Shown here one piece after another: positions 47,597 through 56,322 of a DNA stretch of 64,000 bases; the first letter of the stretch is position 1, and the number at the start of each line of letters is the position of its first letter. Below the pieces are notes generated by a model. It was not told the origin of the DNA. It was given only the letters and a program-made list of their open reading frames with translations, and made no database searches. A program made the position numbers and the translations under genes. Source of the stretch: an uncultured Anaeromusa sp. (lineage in GTDB: Bacteria > Bacillota > Negativicutes > Anaeromusales > Anaeromusaceae); contig NZ_OY781460.1 of NCBI RefSeq assembly GCF_963676855.1, forward strand, positions 620,001 to 684,000, given 5' to 3'.

Positions 47597-48325
47597 TTAC
47601 ATGATGCCAATTGAGTGACCGAAGACATATGCGATGGCTGCGCCTACGAGCGGAGCTACGCAGGGAATCCAGGCATAACCCCAGTCGGAGCCGCCTTTGC
47701 CAGCGATCGGAAGAACGGCGTGAGCTAAACGAGGGCCGAGGTCACGAGCCATGTTCATGGCATAACCGGTAGGACCGCCAAAGCTCATACCCAAAGCCCA
47801 GATGAGGATACCTACCATATAGGGTCCCATGCCGGGGGCCATGCCGCCAACGCCTTTGCCGAAGATGCAGAAGATGCCGAAAATCAGGAAGAACGTAGCG
47901 ATAACTTCGCAGATGAAGTTATTAGTAGTATTACGGATGGCAGGGCCGGTGCAGAAGATGCCCAATTTGAAGCCTTGATCCTCTGTTTTTTCCCAGTGGC
48001 CGAGATAAGACAGCCAGCAAATAACGCCGCCAGCAAAACCGCCGGCGATTTCAGCAAGCATTGTAGCTGCGGCGTGGCCAAAGGTCTTGTAGATGCCCAT
48101 AAAGTATTTGGCCAAAGTAACCGAAGGATTAAGGTCGGCCTGCGGCGCACCGCAGGTAATAGCGGTATAAACCCCCATTACAACAGCAAAACCCCAGCCA
48201 GCGGTGATAACGATCCAGCCGCCGTTTTGTCCTTTGGAGCCGGTGAGCAAGGTGCTTGCTACTACCCCGCAACCAAAAGCGCATAAAACCATGGTACCTA
48301 AAAATTCACCCAACAAGTTGTCCAT
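47597..48325 (-). CDS. glpF: Glycerol uptake facilitator (aquaglyceroporin)
   Basis: This protein of 242 residues has six membrane segments of the MIP family with both NPA-type loops in altered form: NPSVTLAKYF in the first half and NMARDLGPRL in the second. The Asp and Gly around the second loop fit glycerol-conducting members. It is preceded by a leader with a terminator like the one before the G3P dehydrogenase gene. GGAGAAAAAAGT precedes the start at 48325. Confidence 0.94.
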   Translation of the reverse strand: MDNLLGEFLGTMVLCAFGCGVVASTLLTGSKGQNGGWIVITAGWGFAVVMGVYTAITCGAPQADLNPSVTLAKYFMGIYKTFGHAAATMLAEIAGGFAGGVICWLSYLGHWEKTEDQGFKLGIFCTGPAIRNTTNNFICEVIATFFLIFGIFCIFGKGVGGMAPGMGPYMVGILIWALGMSFGGPTGYAMNMARDLGPRLAHAVLPIAGKGGSDWGYAWIPCVAPLVGAAIAYVFGHSIGIM

Positions 48326-48499
48326 ACTTTTTTCTCCTTTCTCTAGATAGAAATAATTTGAGATACAACCAGGGATACTTGGGTACTCTGCAGAGAATTT
48401 GGAGTTGCCAAAACAGAAAAGTCCGGGAATCTATTTCAGGTATGCGCGCGCTTAAAGTAAATAAAGAGAATAAACGGCTGATATCTTATGTAATCAGAT

Positions 48500-48574
48500 A
48501 AAAAAACAAAAAGAGAGAAAGGTCAACAGAGAACTCATCGTTAAACGAGTTCTAATGTGGACTTTTCTCCTTAT
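48500..48574 (-). promoter_or_regulatory. GlpP-type leader terminator upstream of glpF
   Basis: On the minus strand, 48574 to 48552 reads ATAAGGAGAAAAGTCCAC then ATTAG; a stem follows (AGAACTCG with CGAGTTCT-type arms) and the hairpin closes with GACCTTTCTC, then a run of T broken by G. The first word matches the leader at 49163-49183 on the other strand. An antiterminator protein binding this word would allow glpFK expression. Confidence 0.78.
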
Positions 48575-48724
48575 CTCTAGTCCCATATGAAAATTGCCTC
48601 GGGTGAGGATATAAGCTTGCATAGCAGATCTCCTAACGCCCATTTATATGCTACTATATTTTCTGACAAAAGGCAACAGGCACTGTCGTCCTTTTTCTGA
48701 CGGTGTTGCACGAGTGAATAATAC

Positions 48725-48885
48725 GAAAATTTACACATTTCATATTGTAAACTAAGACGAACGATTTGGAAATAGCGTTATGTCTACCAGAAGAAATATA
48801 AATAGATAAAAATTTACAATATTTGCTGTTTTATTTTTAAATCAGACAAAAATATACAAAATGCGCAAGAAAAGTGTAAAATGAA
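48725..48885. repeat. AT-rich block with repeated TTTACA/TGTAAA words
   Basis: Within about 150 bp: TTACAC (from 48731), TTGTAAAC (about 48746), TTTACAATAT (about 48810), TATACAAAAT (about 48850) and GTGTAAAATG (about 48876). They could be operators for a regulator of the glp genes, or only AT-rich background. Confidence 0.35.
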
Positions 48886-49162
48886 AAATTTGCCAGATGT
48901 GCATATAAATTATATGTCATGTATTAAGAGAAACTTGTCGCGTCCGTTCTGGCGAGATATTTTGTGCAATTGTAGTAAAGTAGGGCCTCGATAAGAAATA
49001 ACAGAAACCGGAATAATTCTGACAGTGTTTCTGAGAGCCAGTACTTGCAGAGCTTAAATAAAACATATAAAATATAAAAAGTGAGAAAATAATATATAGT
49101 TATTTTTTTCTCAAACTCTTCGTCATAAGCGAAGATCATCCAATTTCATAGCGGGCAGAGAG

Positions 49163-49233
49163 ATAAGAGAATGTCCAGAATAGGTCGGCAGCAGCAAAGC
49201 TGGTGGCGTATTCATGGCTATTCTCTTTTTTTC
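49163..49233 (+). promoter_or_regulatory. GlpP-type leader terminator upstream of the G3P dehydrogenase operon
   Basis: The leader reads ATAAGAGAATGTCCAG then AATAG (49163-49183). AGAGAAT pairs with ATTCTCT (49220-49226), closing a long stem, and seven T follow. Compared with the glpF leader the shared core is ATAAG, AGAA, GTCCA and TAG in the same order. It sits about 50 bp upstream of the first gene. Confidence 0.78.
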
Positions 49234-49284
49234 GTCCGGTTTTTCTTTTAAGGAAATAGCAAAGAAGGAAGTGAAGGCAAATCT

Positions 49285-50763
49285 ATGGAGACCATTTTAA
49301 AAACCGACGTCGTTGTCATTGGCGGCGGCATTGTCGGTACGGCCATTGCCCGGGAATTGTCCAAATATGAGTTGGACCTGGTGCTGGTGGAAAAGGAGCC
49401 TGATTTAGCCACCGGTACAACCAAGGCGAATAGCGCCATTCTTCATGCGGGCTTTGACGCCCCTCATGGATCGCTGAAAGCCCGCACCAACGTACGCGGC
49501 AACCAGTTGTACCACGAGCTGGAAGACGAGCTGGGTCTGGATATCAAATGGACCGGTTCGCTGGTTGTAGCAACAAATGAAGAAGAAATGGAAACCGTGA
49601 AAAACCTGGTAGTGCGGGGCAAAGAAAATGGCGTGCCGGGCTTAATGATGCTCAGCCGCGATGAAGTGCTTGAGCGGGAACCTAATCTCAATCCTACGGT
49701 CGAAGGTGCTCTTTGGGCCCCTACTGCGGGTGTTTGCTGGCCTTTTGGCGCGGCGCTTGCGTTTGCGCAATGTGCAGAGCAAAATGGCGCTAAGGTGCTG
49801 ACCGAGTGTGCCGTGGAAGGCATTGAAACAGAAAATGGCGCCGTCAAAGCGGTGCTGACTTCGAAGGGACGTATTGAAACTCGCCTGATCATCAATGCAG
49901 CCGGTCTTTATGCTGACGCAGTCAGCCGCATGGCTGGCGATGAAAGCTTCACGATTACTCCTCGTAAAGGGGAATACATTTTCTTTGATAAATCGGTCAA
50001 AAAAGACCTGGTCAACGGTGTAGTCTTCCCAACGCCCAGCAAGATTTCCAAGGGCATTTTGGTATGTACTACCACTCACGGCAACACCTTTATCGGGCCT
50101 AACGCCCAAGGGCAGGACGACAAAGAAGATAAGGCCACAACGCTGAACGGCTTGAACGAAATTATTGCTTCGGCGAAGAAGCTAATGCCGGCAATGCCGA
50201 TGCATGCGTCTATTACGCAGTTCTCCGGCTTGCGCGCTGTTTCCAGCACTGGCGATTTTATTTTAGGACCTTCGGAGTCTGTTATTGGTTTAGTTCATGC
50301 CGCTGGCATGCAATCGCCTGGTTTAACGGCGGCTCCGGCTGTGGCGGAAGAGCTGGTGGAAATGTTGCGTCAGAACGGCGAGCAGCTTGACCCTAAAACC
50401 AACTTCAAAGCGCGGCTGCCCAAAAAAGTGGTCTTCCACAAACTGCCGAGGGACAAGCAGGCGGAGCTGATTGGCAAAGACGCTCTTTACGGCCGTGTGA
50501 TTTGCCGCTGTGAAGTCATCACCGAAGCGGAAATTATAGCGGCCATCAAAGCGCCTTGCGGCGCACGTACCGTGGACGGCGTCAAACGCCGCACCCGCGC
50601 CGGCATGGGACGCTGCCAAGGAGGCTTCTGCGGTCCTCGGGTTACGGCCATTCTCGCCAGAGAGCTGGACATTCCGGTGACCGAGGTGCGCAAGGAACGC
50701 GCTGATTCGTATATGTTTTACGACAAACTCTCCGGAATTTGCGAGGTGGACAACCATGAATGA
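49285..50763 (+). CDS. Anaerobic glycerol-3-phosphate dehydrogenase, FAD subunit with BFD-like C-terminus
   Basis: This protein of 492 residues is of the GlpA/LhgO type. The FAD-binding N-terminus is VVVIGGGIVGTAIARELSKYELDLVLVEKE (in summary), with TTKANSAILHAG further on. Near the C-terminus a Cys cluster (VICRCEVITEAE then GRCQGGFCGP) resembles a BFD-type [2Fe-2S] domain. In Clostridia it forms a three-gene enzyme with the next two genes, oxidising G3P to dihydroxyacetone phosphate and passing electrons onward. It starts behind a GlpP-type leader with AAGGAAGTG. Confidence 0.88.
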   Translation: METILKTDVVVIGGGIVGTAIARELSKYELDLVLVEKEPDLATGTTKANSAILHAGFDAPHGSLKARTNVRGNQLYHELEDELGLDIKWTGSLVVATNEEEMETVKNLVVRGKENGVPGLMMLSRDEVLEREPNLNPTVEGALWAPTAGVCWPFGAALAFAQCAEQNGAKVLTECAVEGIETENGAVKAVLTSKGRIETRLIINAAGLYADAVSRMAGDESFTITPRKGEYIFFDKSVKKDLVNGVVFPTPSKISKGILVCTTTHGNTFIGPNAQGQDDKEDKATTLNGLNEIIASAKKLMPAMPMHASITQFSGLRAVSSTGDFILGPSESVIGLVHAAGMQSPGLTAAPAVAEELVEMLRQNGEQLDPKTNFKARLPKKVVFHKLPRDKQAELIGKDALYGRVICRCEVITEAEIIAAIKAPCGARTVDGVKRRTRAGMGRCQGGFCGPRVTAILARELDIPVTEVRKERADSYMFYDKLSGICEVDNHE

Positions 50764-52036
50764 AGTATGTTTTCCGACGTATGACGTCATTGTTATTGGC
50801 GGCGGCCCTGCAGGCCTGTCGGCGGCGCACAGCGCTCACCAAGAAGGCGCTCAGAGCATTTTAGTAATTGAACGCGACCGTGAACTGGGCGGCATTTTGC
50901 AGCAGTGCATTCATAACGGCTTTGGCCTGCATCATTTTAAAGAGGAATTGACAGGCCCCGGCTATGCGCATCGTTGTATCGCGGCCATCAAAGATCTGCC
51001 GGGCGTAGAAGTGATGACCGATACGATGGTATTGGAAGTGCTGCCTGATAAAACCGTAGTGGCTGTCAATCCTAAAGCAGGCATGATTCAGGTGAAAGGC
51101 AAATCCGTTATTTTGACTATGGGCTGCCGGGAACGTACCCGCGGCGCCATCCGTATTCCTGGCGAGCGTCCGGCCGGCGTCTTTACTGCTGGCGCAGCGC
51201 AGCGTATGGTGAATATGGAAGGCTATCTGCCTGGTAAAAAAGTCGTTATTTTGGGTTCCGGCGATATCGGTTTGATCATGGCCCGCCGCATGACGCTTGA
51301 AGGCGCGAAAGTGGAAGCCGTCCTGGAGATTTGCCCTTACTCCAATGGTCTGACTCGTAATATCGTGCAGTGCCTGGAAGACTTCGACATTCCGCTGCAT
51401 TTGGCCCATACCATCGTTAAAGTCCATGGCGAAGGCCGCGTGACCGGTGTAACCTGCGCTAAGGTGGATGCGCATATGCAGCCTGTGGCCGGTACGGAAT
51501 TCTTTATTGAATGTGATACCTTGTTGCTGTCGGTTGGCTTGATTCCTGAAAACGAATTATCTCGCGGTCTTGATGTGCCGCTGCATCCACTGACGAGTGG
51601 TCCCTTGGTGGACCAGCGTCGTCAGACCTTGGTGCCTGGCGTGTTCGCCGCCGGCAATGTAGTGCATGTGCATGATTTGGTGGACTTTGTGTCAGAAGAA
51701 GCGGAAATTGCCGGTAAGTTTGCCGCCCGCTATGCGCAAGGCGCGTTGACCGGCGAAGAGCGCAGCGTGCAGGTCCAGCCTGGCGACGGCATTCGGACGG
51801 TTGTGCCCCAGCGTCTCACCGTCCCTGAAGGCGGCGAGCAAGCACGTCTTTTTCTGCGCGTGGCCAAGCCGGAATTGAAAATCTCCATTGAAGTGCAGTC
51901 CGGCGGCACTACGATCCTCAGCCGCCGTCAGGCGGTAGCCAAGCCGGGGGAAATGATCGTCATTGACCTGCCTGCGGAAAAAGTAGCTCAAGTGCGCGGC
52001 GGCATGACGGTACTTGTCAAACGGGAGGGAAACTAA
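50756..52036 (+). CDS. FAD/NAD-dependent oxidoreductase subunit (GlpB-like role)
   Basis: This flavoprotein of 426 residues has DVIVIGGGPAGLSAAHSAHQ at the N-terminus, a second Rossmann motif VVILGSGDIGLIMARRMTLEG, and a GVFAAGNVVHVHDLVD segment that resembles the FAD-binding end of thioredoxin-reductase-like enzymes. It overlaps the dehydrogenase gene by 8 bp. It probably transfers electrons from the FAD subunit to NAD or ferredoxin partners. Confidence 0.85.
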   Translation: MNEVCFPTYDVIVIGGGPAGLSAAHSAHQEGAQSILVIERDRELGGILQQCIHNGFGLHHFKEELTGPGYAHRCIAAIKDLPGVEVMTDTMVLEVLPDKTVVAVNPKAGMIQVKGKSVILTMGCRERTRGAIRIPGERPAGVFTAGAAQRMVNMEGYLPGKKVVILGSGDIGLIMARRMTLEGAKVEAVLEICPYSNGLTRNIVQCLEDFDIPLHLAHTIVKVHGEGRVTGVTCAKVDAHMQPVAGTEFFIECDTLLLSVGLIPENELSRGLDVPLHPLTSGPLVDQRRQTLVPGVFAAGNVVHVHDLVDFVSEEAEIAGKFAARYAQGALTGEERSVQVQPGDGIRTVVPQRLTVPEGGEQARLFLRVAKPELKISIEVQSGGTTILSRRQAVAKPGEMIVIDLPAEKVAQVRGGMTVLVKREGN

Positions 52037-52037
52037 G

Positions 52038-52409
52038 ATGAGTGAAGCCAAACGAGCGTTGAACTGCATTGTTTGCCCTATGAGCTGCAGTGGTACGGTA
52101 ACGTTGGAAGACGGTAAAATAACGAATCTGGAAGGGTTCACCTGCCCACGTGGCAAAGCCTACGCTCAAGAAGAGCTGACCGCTCCTAAGCGTATGCTGA
52201 CAACTACCGTGCGTGTGGAAGGCGGCGCGTTGGCGCTGCTGCCGGTCATGTCTAAGGCCAGCCTGCCGAAGGGGAAAATCATGGACTGCGCGGCTTGCCT
52301 GCGCAGCGTTAAACTGCAGGCGCCGGTCAAGGAAGGCCAGATTGTGATGGCCGATATTTTGGGTCTGGGTGTTGATGTTGTCGCTACGCGCGACATGGAA
52401 GCTATATAA
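52038..52409 (+). CDS. DUF1667 subunit of the G3P dehydrogenase complex
   Basis: This protein of 123 residues has Cys motifs CIVCPMSCSG and GFTCPRGKAY, like a small iron-sulfur protein, and DCAACLRSV further on. DUF1667 proteins typically close this three-gene operon. The ATG at 52038 follows the GGAGGG site; a longer start at 52014 overlaps the previous gene and is rejected. A strong terminator follows. Confidence 0.85.
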   Translation: MSEAKRALNCIVCPMSCSGTVTLEDGKITNLEGFTCPRGKAYAQEELTAPKRMLTTTVRVEGGALALLPVMSKASLPKGKIMDCAACLRSVKLQAPVKEGQIVMADILGLGVDVVATRDMEAI

Positions 52410-52413
52410 AGAT

Positions 52414-52449
52414 AAAACCGCTTCGGATTTTTCCGGAGCGGTTTTTTTC
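52414..52449 (+). terminator. Terminator after the G3P dehydrogenase operon
   Basis: AACCGCTTCGG and CCGGAGCGGTT pair and are followed by seven T. Confidence 0.88.
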
Positions 52450-52472
52450 TAGGTGGGAGATACAAGGATTAT

Positions 52473-52575
52473 GGTCCACACAGAGTAACAGAGAAAGGCC
52501 AGAGAAAATAGTTTAAAATACTTTCTGAAATCCTCTGCTTACTCTGTTAATCTGCGTTCCGTTCTTTCGCATCTT
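52473..52575. repeat. CACAGAG dispersed repeat, copy D
   Basis: CACACAGAGTAACAGAGAAA then GGCCAGAG at the left; CCTCTGCTTACTCTGTTAA then TCTGCGTTCC at the right as imperfect inverted arm. It shares a 20-base word with copy E. Confidence 0.8.
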
Positions 52576-52597
52576 TATTAAAAAAAGGAAGTGCTTT

Positions 52598-53464
52598 ATG
52601 CAGCTCAATTTGAATTGTCTTCTTTGCAACCTCAAGCAGGTGCTGACAGTTTCCTCCCTGGCAGGGGCTGACGAAAAAACAACAGAGCTTATCATGCGTG
52701 AAGTGATGGGTTACTTAAAGGACGCTGATTATGCCCGCTCCAATCCAGAGGTCATCCGGGGAACCTGGGAGATTATCACGAAGCATTTAAAGGACGCCGA
52801 CCCGTATCGGAAGGTTCGCAGCAGCTATAATGAGGAGCTGTTGGGGCTGGCGCCTGCGGTGCGCTCCATGATTCAGGAAGCTGACGATTCCTTTGACGCG
52901 GCGCTGAAGCTGGCGATTACGGCGAATCTGATCGATTTTGCAGCCAGTCACTCTTTTGACCAGAAAATGGTGCTGGAAAAACTGCGCTGCGCCAGAGAAC
53001 AGACTTTAGCGGTGGATGAAAGCCCCAAGCTAAAACAAGCCTTAGGAGGAGCGCAAACGCTCTTGTATTTAGGCGATAACTGTGGGGAAATTGTCATTGA
53101 TAAGCTCTTTTTAGAAGAATTGCGCCGGGAGTTTCCGCAGCTAACTATGTATTTTGGCGTGCGCGGGGCGCCTATTGTCAACGATGTGACTTTTGAAGAC
53201 GCCTTGCAGGTGGGCATGAGCAAGGTGGCTAGAGTGATCAGTAATGGCGACGGTTGCCTGGGGACGGTGCTGCACCGGACGAGTTCTGAGTTTCAGCAGA
53301 TTTTTAAGGAAGTCGATGTTATTATCGCTAAAGGACAGGGAAATTACGAAAGCCTGAGCGAAGCTGCGCACAAAAATCTCTTCTTTTTGTTCATGGCTAA
53401 ATGCGAGGCTGTGGCTCAAGCGGCTGGCGTAAAAAATATGTCGATTGTCTGCCAAAAAGGCTGA
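52598..53464 (+). CDS. DUF89/ARMT1-like damage-control phosphatase
   Basis: This protein of 288 residues shows the DUF89 pattern: an N-terminal CLLCNLKQ, then LGDNCGEIVIDKLF (about 167-180) with the metal-binding Asp/Asn, NGDGCLGT and AKGQGNYE. Relatives are metal-dependent phosphatases that remove damaged or excess sugar phosphates. In this setting a sugar-phosphate role fits, though the substrate is unknown. AAAAGGAAGTG precedes the ATG. Confidence 0.88.
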   Translation: MQLNLNCLLCNLKQVLTVSSLAGADEKTTELIMREVMGYLKDADYARSNPEVIRGTWEIITKHLKDADPYRKVRSSYNEELLGLAPAVRSMIQEADDSFDAALKLAITANLIDFAASHSFDQKMVLEKLRCAREQTLAVDESPKLKQALGGAQTLLYLGDNCGEIVIDKLFLEELRREFPQLTMYFGVRGAPIVNDVTFEDALQVGMSKVARVISNGDGCLGTVLHRTSSEFQQIFKEVDVIIAKGQGNYESLSEAAHKNLFFLFMAKCEAVAQAAGVKNMSIVCQKG

Positions 53465-53478
53465 GCTCAAAAGAGAGA

Positions 53479-53522
53479 AAAAAGCACCGCCTGGTTTAGA
53501 TATAACCAGGCGGTGCTTTTTT
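53479..53522. terminator. Bidirectional terminator between DUF89 gene and chemoreceptor gene
   Basis: AAAAAGCACCGCCTGGTT and AACCAGGCGGTGCTTTTTT are perfectly complementary with a short loop. It lies between converging genes. Confidence 0.93.
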
Positions 53523-53527
53523 GAATT

Positions 53528-55507
53528 TTACACTTTGAATTTTTGTACGGCTTCGTGCAGTTCTTCCGCTCGTGTGGCCAGCGCTTGGCTGGCGGTAGCG
53601 ATTTCCACAATGGTGGCGGATTGTTCTTCCGAAGCGGCGGATACGCTTTGGGCTTCGCCAGCGGCAACTTTGCTCAATTCGTCAATACTCTGGACGGAAG
53701 AGACGATTTGCCGACTGCCTGCTTCAGTTTGCTTCATGGCGGCGGAAATATCAGCGATTTGTGTAGATACCTGGGTAATCAGCGTTTCAATTTCGCGAAA
53801 AGCGCGGCCGGCGACATGAATAATTTCCGTGCCTTTGTTCACTTCCTGCGTGCCGTTGGACATAGCCACAACGGCTTTTTCCGTGTCTCCTTGAATTTCG
53901 CTGATCAAAGTGGCGATTTTTTTTGCGGCGTCCTGGGACTGCTCCGCCAGTTTGCGTACTTCCTCGGCAACGACGGCGAAGCCGCGCCCTTGTTCGCCGG
54001 CGCGGGCGGCTTCAATGGCAGCGTTTAAGGCCAACAGATTCGTTTGGCTGGCAATACCGGAAATGGCGTCAATGATCTGGCCGATTTCTTTAGATCGTTC
54101 GCCGAGATTGGCGATGACGCTGGCGGATTCGTTAACGGTTTTTTCAATGAGGTTGATTTGGGCGACCGCCTGGTCGATGGAGGTGCCGCTTGTTTGGGCT
54201 TTGTTCGCCACTTGCAGCGATTTTTCCGCAGCGTCATTAGCGCCGTTGCTGACTTGCTTTAAGTTCTCCGACATGGCCGTGACAATCCGAGAAGTCTCTT
54301 TGACTGCGGTTAGCTGTTTATCCGTACCTGCGGCGATCTCCGTTACCGAGTTGGCAACTTGAGTGGCCGCTTGCGCCGATTCGTTCGCGCTGGCGGTAAG
54401 CTCTTCCGAGGAGGCTGCGACGTGTTCGGCATTCGAGTTTACATGCAAAATCAAGTCGCGCAGATTGTGTACCATCTTGTTGAAACTTGTCGCCAGAGAC
54501 GCGATTTCATCCTTGCCTTCTACGTGCGCTTGGATGGTCAGATCGCCATCGGCGACTTTGCCTACATCTGCTGCCAAAAGCTCTATGGGCTTGGCGATGC
54601 GTTTGACAACGGTAAAGGTAATGCCAATAACAATAAGCGTGGCCGCGATGGCGATCAAGGCCAGAAGCCATTGCAAGTTAAGGAGGGGATTGAAAACTGT
54701 CTTTTCCGGGACGGTAATGGCCATCGTCCAGCCTGTAGAAGGAACGCGCTGGTAAATAACAAGCAAGGAGTCGCCGTTGCGGGTATAGGTAGTGAAGCCT
54801 TGGTCCTTGCTGAGAATTTCTTTGAACGTGCCTTCTAGTGTTTTTAAAGTGGGGTCTTCAAAGACATTTTTTGATAAAAAGGACTTATCCGGATGAGCCA
54901 GAACCAACCCTTTGGCGTCGAGCAGGTAGGCATAGCCCTCGCCTTTGAATTTAATGGCTTGCACGTTGTCCACGAGGGTTTGTAATAAGATATCTTGAGC
55001 CACAATGCCGCGCTCTTGGCCGGAGAGACTCTTGTAAGGCATAGCGACAGAGACGGCCATTTGATTAGTTACAGAATCCAGATAGGGCTCAGTAAAGACA
55101 AGGCTTCCTTTTTCTTTGGCGGCTTTATACCAACTGCGGGTGCGGGGATCGTAACCTGCAGGAGGATTCCAGCCGCTGCCATCCACCATTTTGCCATCTA
55201 ACGAGCCGAAATAAACATCAGAAATTTCCTTATCTACGTTTTTGTACCCAGCCAGCATCGGTACGGTCATCTCGGCGTCGCCAGAGGAGCTTCTCAGCGT
55301 GCCTACCGTTATTTCCAACATTTTGGCTTTGCCGATAAGCCAACCGTCGAGTTTGTTGACATGGGCGTTAATGCTGGCGCTCATTTCCGCCTGAATGCCT
55401 GAGACAACTTGGTCTTTGGTAAATAAATACCCTGCAGTGGAGGAAACTAAAAGCATTAGCGCCGAAACGATGGAAAAGATTAAGGTTAATTTTCTTTTTA
55501 GATTCAT
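53528..55507 (-). CDS. Methyl-accepting chemotaxis protein (dCache type)
   Basis: This receptor of 659 residues has TM1 (about 7-29), a periplasmic-side domain of about 250 residues with the dCache pattern (DVYFGSLDGKMVDGSGW, DPRTRSWYKAA, TEPYLD), TM2 (about 280-303), HAMP, and a signalling domain with the hairpin tip EISSI-like word GIASQTNLLALNAAIEAARAGE (in summary). Ligand unknown; small amino acids or carboxylates are common. No che genes are adjacent. Confidence 0.94.
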   Translation of the reverse strand: MNLKRKLTLIFSIVSALMLLVSSTAGYLFTKDQVVSGIQAEMSASINAHVNKLDGWLIGKAKMLEITVGTLRSSSGDAEMTVPMLAGYKNVDKEISDVYFGSLDGKMVDGSGWNPPAGYDPRTRSWYKAAKEKGSLVFTEPYLDSVTNQMAVSVAMPYKSLSGQERGIVAQDILLQTLVDNVQAIKFKGEGYAYLLDAKGLVLAHPDKSFLSKNVFEDPTLKTLEGTFKEILSKDQGFTTYTRNGDSLLVIYQRVPSTGWTMAITVPEKTVFNPLLNLQWLLALIAIAATLIVIGITFTVVKRIAKPIELLAADVGKVADGDLTIQAHVEGKDEIASLATSFNKMVHNLRDLILHVNSNAEHVAASSEELTASANESAQAATQVANSVTEIAAGTDKQLTAVKETSRIVTAMSENLKQVSNGANDAAEKSLQVANKAQTSGTSIDQAVAQINLIEKTVNESASVIANLGERSKEIGQIIDAISGIASQTNLLALNAAIEAARAGEQGRGFAVVAEEVRKLAEQSQDAAKKIATLISEIQGDTEKAVVAMSNGTQEVNKGTEIIHVAGRAFREIETLITQVSTQIADISAAMKQTEAGSRQIVSSVQSIDELSKVAAGEAQSVSAASEEQSATIVEIATASQALATRAEELHEAVQKFKV

Positions 55508-55695
55508 AGGGGCACCTCTCTTTCTTTAGTATGGAAAGCTATTTGCGTCAACCATTATTATGTCTATTTCGTTAATTTCTATTTACTTCCTTCTGAAGGG
55601 GGGGAAGATGCTAACTTGTATGTCAAAATGATGAAACAAGTTTTTAAAAGAGGTATGTTACAATTAGCAAAGAACGATAAAATAGAGGTGGTTCT

Positions 55696-56178
55696 ATGTA
55701 TCCGACGACATTGGTGTTTCCTGTAGTAGGTCAGCCGGTGCAAAAAATGCTTTTAGGCATGAAAAAAGTACGCTTTGGCCGGGGCAAATATAATGGTTTT
55801 GGCGGTAAGGTAGATGCAGGAGAATCCATGCGGGCGGCGGCGGTGCGGGAACTGCGCGAAGAAAGCGGGCTGGTGGCCCTCGAGGAAGACTTAGAATTTG
55901 TGGGGCGCCTGTGGTTCTATTTTCCGGCGAAGCCGGAGTGGGATCACAGCGGCGATATTTACTTTCTTCACTCGTGGGAGGGGCAGCCTGTAGAAAGCGA
56001 AGAAATGCAGCCGGCTTGGTTTGACGCGGCCAAGATTCCCTATGAGGAAATGTGGGAAGACGATATCTGCTGGCTGCCACAGGTGCTGGCAGGGGAGAAA
56101 ATCTTTGCTGATATCATTTTTGCAGACGATAATGAAGGCATGGCCGAGTTTCGCCTGCGTGAAGCGCAGCCGGAGTAA
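55696..56178 (+). CDS. Nudix hydrolase, MTH1/8-oxo-dGTP-type
   Basis: This enzyme of 160 residues has a complete Nudix box: G then E in GGKVDAGESMRAAAVREL followed by REESGL (about 35-57). The KVRFGRGKYNGFGGK lead-in matches oxidised-purine triphosphate hydrolases. A sanitising role is likely, though Nudix substrates cannot be fixed from sequence alone. TAGAGGTGG precedes the ATG. It stands alone. Confidence 0.9.
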   Translation: MYPTTLVFPVVGQPVQKMLLGMKKVRFGRGKYNGFGGKVDAGESMRAAAVRELREESGLVALEEDLEFVGRLWFYFPAKPEWDHSGDIYFLHSWEGQPVESEEMQPAWFDAAKIPYEEMWEDDICWLPQVLAGEKIFADIIFADDNEGMAEFRLREAQPE

Positions 56179-56185
56179 AAAGACG

Positions 56186-56300
56186 ATACACAGAGTAACT
56201 GAGTAACAGAGAAAGGCCAGAGGGAATATCTGAGAATACGATTTTAAATTTATTATTTCTCTGGTTCTCCTCTGTTTACTCTGTTACTCTGCGTTAAAAA
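56186..56300. repeat. CACAGAG dispersed repeat, copy E
   Basis: The left arm ACACAGAGTAACTGAGTAAC then AGAGAAAGGCCAGAG and the right arm CTCTGGTTCTCCTCTGTTTA then CTCTGTTACTCTGCGTT are imperfect inverted repeats. It is the fullest copy in the window. Confidence 0.85.
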
Positions 56301-56322
56301 TTATGGATAGGGAGCTTTCAGG

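Larger units (their letters stand above)
48326..49284. other. Long gene-free interval between the divergent glp units
   Basis: This 959-bp interval contains both glp leaders (48500-48574 on the minus strand; 49163-49233 on the plus strand), a probable glpF promoter near 48640-48670, and an AT-rich core (48725-48900) with five TTTACA/TGTAAA-like words. The 71-codon frame at 48924-49139 on the minus strand has no support and is not called. Confidence 0.7.

Noticed and set aside
48924-49139. 71-codon minus-strand frame in the glp intergenic region
   Set aside because: AT-driven hydrophobic composition, no ribosome-binding site, and it sits in the upstream region of the G3P dehydrogenase operon.
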